A stretch of DNA of 64,000 bases from Hydrogenophaga sp. PAMC20947 (GTDB lineage Bacteria > Pseudomonadota > Gammaproteobacteria > Burkholderiales > Burkholderiaceae_C), in assembly GCF_004795855.1 (NCBI RefSeq), contig NZ_CP039252.1, positions 4,650,001 to 4,714,000 of the forward strand. The letters are read 5' to 3'. Under the pieces are notes generated by a model that worked only from the letters and a program-made list of their open reading frames with translations, made no database searches and was not told the DNA's origin. Below are positions 60,672 to 64,000 of this stretch, piece after piece (position 1 is the stretch's first letter; each line of letters starts with the position of its first letter). Made by a program: the position numbers and the translations under genes.

Positions 60672-61835
60672 ATGACTTGCAATCTCATTCGGCGCGCTTT
60701 CGGAACGCTGCGCGCCACGTTCGCCCTGGCGCTCAGCCTGTTCCTGGCGTTGACGCACATCCAGGCGACTGCCGCCGAAATCGTCATCGGGCAGGTGGCG
60801 CCACTCACGGGCGTGTTGGCCAGCACCGGTGAGCAAATGGTGCTCGGCGGCAAAATCTACTTCGAGTCCATCAACGCCCAAGGGGGCATCAACGGCGCAG
60901 CGATTCGCCAGGTGGTGCTCGATGATGGTTACGAGGTGGACAAAACGGTGGCGCGTACCCGGGAGCTTCTCGCCAAGCCGGAGGTGGTTGCCCTGTTTGG
61001 CTTCGCCGGCACCGCCAACATCACGCAGCTGCTCAAAGACGGGGTGCTCGCCGCCGGCGGTGCAGCACTGGTCGCACCCTACAGCGGTGGCGAATCGCTG
61101 CGCTCGCCGTTCAATCCCTGGATCTTTCATGTGCGCGCCGGCTATGCGGATGAGGCGGAGCACATGGTGCAGCAGCTGACCACGCTCAGCATGAACCGCA
61201 TCGCCGTGATGTACCAGGATGATGGCTTTGGCAAGTCGGGGCTGGAGGGCGTGGAATCAGCGCTGGAGCGTCGCAAACTCAAAGTGGTGGCAGCGGCAGG
61301 CTACCCGCGCAACACCGACGACGTCGCCGAAGCCGTGAAGACGATCGCAGCGGCCAAACCGCAAGCGGTGATCATGATCGCGATCAACAAGCCCGCCGCG
61401 GCGTTCATCAAGCAGTACCGCGAAACGGGCGGCGCCGCGCAGCTCTACAACATTTCGGTGGTGAACCCGGCCGAGATTGTTCGCCTGGCGGGTCTTGAGT
61501 TTGCCCATGGCCTGGGCATCAGCCAGGTGGTGCCGTATCCCTACCAGGCCAAGCTGCCGGTGGTGCGCGAATACCAGCAATTGCTGAAGAAATACGCGCC
61601 CGGTGCGGAAGTGAACTACACCAGTTTTGAAGAATTTCTGGGTGCCAAGGTGCTTGTTGAAGCCCTGCGCCGTGCGGGGCCAGCGCCCACGCGTGAACGC
61701 GTGGTCAAGGCGCTGGAGTCGCTCCAGAAGTTCGACCTGGGCGGCCTGGTGGTCAACTATTCGCCCACCAACCGCATTGGTTCGCGCACAGTGGAAGTGA
61801 CCGTCATCGGCAGCTCCGGCCGGTTGATGAAATAG
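60672..61835 (+). CDS. branched-chain amino acid-type ABC substrate-binding protein
   Basis: 387 residues with AGGAGA 6 nt before the ATG and a signal peptide of about 35 residues ending TAAAE. The type 6 periplasmic binding fold is clear: IVIGQVAPLTGVLASTGEQMVLGGKIYFESINAQGGINGA, then VALFGFAGTANITQLL and VAPYSGGESLRSP. No permease or ATPase genes are adjacent, so it is an orphan binding protein. The ligand is uncertain. Confidence 0.9.
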   Translation: MTCNLIRRAFGTLRATFALALSLFLALTHIQATAAEIVIGQVAPLTGVLASTGEQMVLGGKIYFESINAQGGINGAAIRQVVLDDGYEVDKTVARTRELLAKPEVVALFGFAGTANITQLLKDGVLAAGGAALVAPYSGGESLRSPFNPWIFHVRAGYADEAEHMVQQLTTLSMNRIAVMYQDDGFGKSGLEGVESALERRKLKVVAAAGYPRNTDDVAEAVKTIAAAKPQAVIMIAINKPAAAFIKQYRETGGAAQLYNISVVNPAEIVRLAGLEFAHGLGISQVVPYPYQAKLPVVREYQQLLKKYAPGAEVNYTSFEEFLGAKVLVEALRRAGPAPTRERVVKALESLQKFDLGGLVVNYSPTNRIGSRTVEVTVIGSSGRLMK

Positions 61836-61925
61836 TCACACCAAGGGCTTTGTGCCTTTTCTGGATGGGGCACATCGTCAGTACCCGAGGGTGCTCCAGC
61901 TGGATCCCCGGTCAGGGCGGGGCGC

Positions 61926-63128
61926 TTACCAGCTCACTTCCCGGTCTGGCGTGGCGCTGATGCGGTGGGTGGTGAGGTCGGCGCCGTCGTATTCTTCTTC
62001 TTGCGTCAGGCGGATGCCGATCGTGGTCCTGAGCACGCCGTAAACCACAAAGCCGCCCAGCAAAGCCCAGCCCACGCCCATGGCGGTGCCGATGAGTTGG
62101 GCCATGAAGCTCACACCGCCCAGGCCGCCCAGGGCATGTTGCCCAAAGATGCCCGCTGCGATGCCGCCCCAGGTGCCGCACAGGCCGTGCAGCGGCCAGA
62201 CGCCCAACACATCGTCGATCTTCCAGCGGTTTTGCGTGAGCGTGAACATCCACACAAACAGGCCGCCGGCGATGGCGCCCACGCCCAGGGCCCCAATCGG
62301 GTGCATCACATCGGAGCCGGCACACACGGCCACCAGGCCCGCCAGCGGGCCGTTGTGCACGAAGCCGGGGTCGTTCTTGCCGGCGAGCAGGGCCGCCAGC
62401 GTGCCGCCCACCATGGCCATGAGCGAGTTCACGGCGACCAGGCCCGAGATCTTGTCCAGCGTCTGGGCGCTCATCACGTTGAAGCCAAACCAGCCAATGC
62501 ACAGAATCCACGCGCCCAGCGCCAGAAAAGGAATGCTCGAAGGCGGGTGGGCCGACATGCCGCCGTCTTTGCGGTAGCGGTTGGAGCGTGCGCCCAGCAA
62601 GATCACGGCGGGCAGGGCGATCCAGCCACCCACGGCATGCACGACCACCGAGCCGGCGAAATCGTGGAAGCTGGCGCCCGTGGTGGCCTCGATCCAGGCC
62701 TGTATGCCGAAGTGGCCGTTCCAGGCGATGCCTTCAAAGAAGGGATACACAAGGCCCACGATCACGGCGGTGGCGATCAGTTGGGGCCAGAATTTGGCGC
62801 GTTCGGCGATGCCGCCCGAGATGATGGCGGGAATGGCGGCGGCGAAGGTGAGCAAGAAGAAAAACTTCACCAGCTCGTAGCCGTTTTTCTCAGCCAGCTG
62901 CTCGGCGCCAACAAAAAAGTGGGTGCCGTAGGCCACGCCGTAGCCCACCAGAAAGTAGACGATGGTCGAGACCGAGAAGTCCACCAGGATCTTGATCAGG
63001 GCGTTGACCTGGTTTTTCTTGCGAACCGTGCCCAGTTCCAGAAAGGCAAAGCCGGCGTGCATGGCCAGCACCATGATGCCGCCCAACAGAATGAAGAGAG
63101 CGTTTGCGCCCTGTTGTAGTGCGTCCAT
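61926..63128 (-). CDS. ammonium transporter, AmtB family
   Basis: 400 residues from ATG 63128; the open frame to 63287 upstream lacks support. About eleven membrane helices. Key features are FLELGTVRKKNQ, the conserved DFAGSVVVHAVGGW with the first pore His, and GVWPLHGLCGTWGG with the twin-His partner. It imports ammonium at the inner membrane. No glnK gene follows on the downstream side. A good sigma-54-type promoter lies upstream. Confidence 0.93.
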   Translation of the reverse strand: MDALQQGANALFILLGGIMVLAMHAGFAFLELGTVRKKNQVNALIKILVDFSVSTIVYFLVGYGVAYGTHFFVGAEQLAEKNGYELVKFFFLLTFAAAIPAIISGGIAERAKFWPQLIATAVIVGLVYPFFEGIAWNGHFGIQAWIEATTGASFHDFAGSVVVHAVGGWIALPAVILLGARSNRYRKDGGMSAHPPSSIPFLALGAWILCIGWFGFNVMSAQTLDKISGLVAVNSLMAMVGGTLAALLAGKNDPGFVHNGPLAGLVAVCAGSDVMHPIGALGVGAIAGGLFVWMFTLTQNRWKIDDVLGVWPLHGLCGTWGGIAAGIFGQHALGGLGGVSFMAQLIGTAMGVGWALLGGFVVYGVLRTTIGIRLTQEEEYDGADLTTHRISATPDREVSW

Positions 63129-63211
63129 AAGAAGTCTCCGTGCGGAATGATCTATTTTGGTGTGAAAAAAGCGCCAAAACAGGGTCTGAGTGACGCATTG
63201 CACCAGAAGCA

Positions 63212-63227
63212 AGCAAAAAACGCACCA
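63212..63227 (-). promoter_or_regulatory. sigma-54-type promoter of the ammonium transporter
   Basis: On the minus strand TGGTGC (63227-63222), 5 nt, TTGCT (63216-63212). The GG and GC doublets have the canonical 12-bp register. TGGTGCA half-sites resembling NtrC boxes lie nearby. The -12 box is 84 nt before the start codon. Confidence 0.6.
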
Positions 63228-63305
63228 GCTTGGAGGGTTGCGCTGCCTGATGGTGCAAAGCCGGGTCCAGGGCAGACGCCTGGGCAACGCGGTTCAACGA
63301 CGGGC

Positions 63306-63749
63306 TTATTCGTAGGTCTGGCCGTTGTGCTTCAGCCAGCCCCCTTCGTGGCGGCCGGCCGGGTCGTGGTGGGTCCAGTGGATGACACCACCTTGGGCGT
63401 TCCACTCGTAGACGCCGTTGAAGGACACGGTGTCACCGGTGTTGAGCTGATTCAGGCGCGGCGCGAGATCGATGTTGTGGGCCACGAGCAGGGTCGCACC
63501 GCCGGGCAGCTCGATCAGAAAGCGCTGGTGCCGGCTGCCTTTGTAGTCGTCTTTCAGCAGTTTGAACACCGTGCCCTGGCCGACCACCTGCACGCCACTG
63601 CGTTTCTCGGCGATGGCGTTGTGAAGGACGCTCTGGCGGGCGCTGCTGCTGGCAGCGGGTGGTGTTTCTGGAGGGGGCGCGAAACGCTGACCCAGCCCGA
63701 AGTACACCGCGGCCGCAACAGCAATGGTTACAAATAGTTTTTTGTTCAC
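63306..63749 (-). CDS. DUF3465 domain-containing exported protein
   Basis: 147 residues with an N-terminal hydrophobic segment (LFVTIAVAAAVYFGLG) acting as signal or anchor, a Pro/Ser linker, then the DUF3465 domain: GTVFKLLKDDYKGSRHQRFLIELPGG, LLVAHNIDLAPRL, YEWNAQGGVIHWTHHDPAGRHEGGWLKHNG. The His-rich end is typical. It is predicted to be periplasmic and of unknown function. It lies 178 nt upstream of the amt gene on the same strand. Confidence 0.9.
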   Translation of the reverse strand: MNKKLFVTIAVAAAVYFGLGQRFAPPPETPPAASSSARQSVLHNAIAEKRSGVQVVGQGTVFKLLKDDYKGSRHQRFLIELPGGATLLVAHNIDLAPRLNQLNTGDTVSFNGVYEWNAQGGVIHWTHHDPAGRHEGGWLKHNGQTYE

Positions 63750-63802
63750 CGCCTGTTTATACGGTCGAACGGCCCTTGCTGGCGGGGTGCATGCACAAAA
63801 AC

Positions 63803-63825
63803 AACCACCCCGCGCTGGGGTGGTT
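63803..63825. terminator. 9-bp stem-loop terminator
   Basis: AACCACCCC (63803-63811) pairs perfectly with GGGGTGGTT (63817-63825) around a 5-nt loop. The arms end in AAAAACAA and TTT, so it can serve the minus-strand gene entering from the right edge. Confidence 0.7.
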
Positions 63826-63870
63826 TACAGCATGGCGCTGGCGTGGTTGGCCTGATGGGCGTGGCTGGTG

Positions 63871-64000
63871 TCAGCTGCAGCTGACGCTGCCGCAGCCCGA
63901 CATGGAAGCGGGGCGCACCTTGGCCGGATCGGCCAGGGTTTCGGTACGCGAATCGAAACCCACGTTTTTCAGGTGCTGGGCCAGACCGGCGTCCATGCTG
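63871..64000 (-). CDS. C-terminal 42 residues of an unidentified protein
   Basis: Frame open from the right edge to a TGA at 63871-63873. The visible part reads MDAGLAQHLKNVGFDSRTET, then LADPAKVRPASMSGCGSVSCS. The Cys-containing tail (GCGSVSC) is distinctive, but I cannot name the family. Codon use is normal and a terminator follows at 63803-63825, so it is probably real. Confidence 0.6.
   Translation of the reverse strand, partial: SMDAGLAQHLKNVGFDSRTETLADPAKVRPASMSGCGSVSCS

Noticed and set aside
54029..61875. Shared GCCTTTTCTGGATG at about 54029 and 61854 as a dispersed repeat
   Set aside because: Similarity does not extend beyond about 14 bases in either direction and the flanks differ; probably chance or weak terminator-like sequence.
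1..64000. tRNA, rRNA, CRISPR arrays, prophage or complete insertion sequences
   Set aside because: No T-arm/anticodon-like cloverleaf, no regularly spaced repeats, and no integrase, transposase or capsid genes were seen. The 'holin' gene at 33851 belongs to a cellular yqjDE-like operon.

Overview
The window looks like chromosome of a GC-rich betaproteobacterium, most likely Burkholderiales/Comamonadaceae (Hydrogenophaga- or Acidovorax-like). This is inferred from gene content and style: NADPH-type QueF, DUF3501 beside rubrerythrin, DUF3079, DUF3465, DUF4148, a DUF3034/globin/ECF operon and a BON/CsbD/DUF883/DUF1328 stress cluster. I saw no rRNA, tRNA, CRISPR array, complete insertion sequence or prophage. 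Most of the window is ordinary, densely packed coding sequence.

Layout. 1-2664: a non-haem iron/Fe-S redox set (rubrerythrin end, heterodisulfide-reductase-like Fe-S protein, DUF3501). 2665-4605: a foreign island with two attC-like sites and gene cassettes on the minus strand, including an AT-rich GNAT acetyltransferase, but no integrase. 4606-9105: truC, then yaaA, a prolyl 4-hydroxylase-like enzyme, an alpha/beta hydrolase and queF. 9230-13764: a minus-strand operon for an outer-membrane DUF3034 protein, an exported truncated globin, a periplasmic cupredoxin-like protein, an ECF sigma factor and its RskA-type anti-sigma factor, divergent from a DUF3455 lipoprotein. 13849-23083: housekeeping and metabolic genes (deacetylase-like amidohydrolase, membrane protein with degenerate GGDEF, CBS protein, crotonase, DinB, DUF3079, orphan RskA-like protein, FMN-dependent hydroxyacid dehydrogenase, kinase fusion).

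23185-39996 is the most interesting part. It holds two back-to-back NarX-type kinases with CHASE3-like sensors, a receiver-only response regulator, a NarL-type regulator and many envelope or general-stress genes: BON lipoproteins, ferritin-like protein, CsbD, cardiolipin synthase, TspO, YihY, a YqjD/YqjE-like set, DUF1328, AI-2E-family transporter and AsmA. A two-part motif, TGTCCTAC then 16 nt then GGCYGACA, lies upstream of at least five of these genes in the same orientation and with identical spacing. It probably marks a co-regulated regulon whose regulator may be encoded within the cluster.

40105-45227 carries an acyl-CoA synthetase, a quinone reductase/TetR pair with three palindromic operators between them, a small monooxygenase and a DASS anion transporter. 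45424-51448 has a MuiA-like protein and a partly decayed tandem duplication: two copies of a small membrane protein, an intact MFS exporter and metallopeptidase, and short remnants of a second copy of each. 51890-64000 contains a LysR pseudogene, a methyltransferase/LysR pair, GST, a hydrolase, LysR/DUF4148, ExoD, an orphan antidote, a frameshifted GNAT pseudogene, a branched-chain-type binding protein, an ammonium transporter with a sigma-54-type promoter, DUF3465 and a partial gene at the edge.
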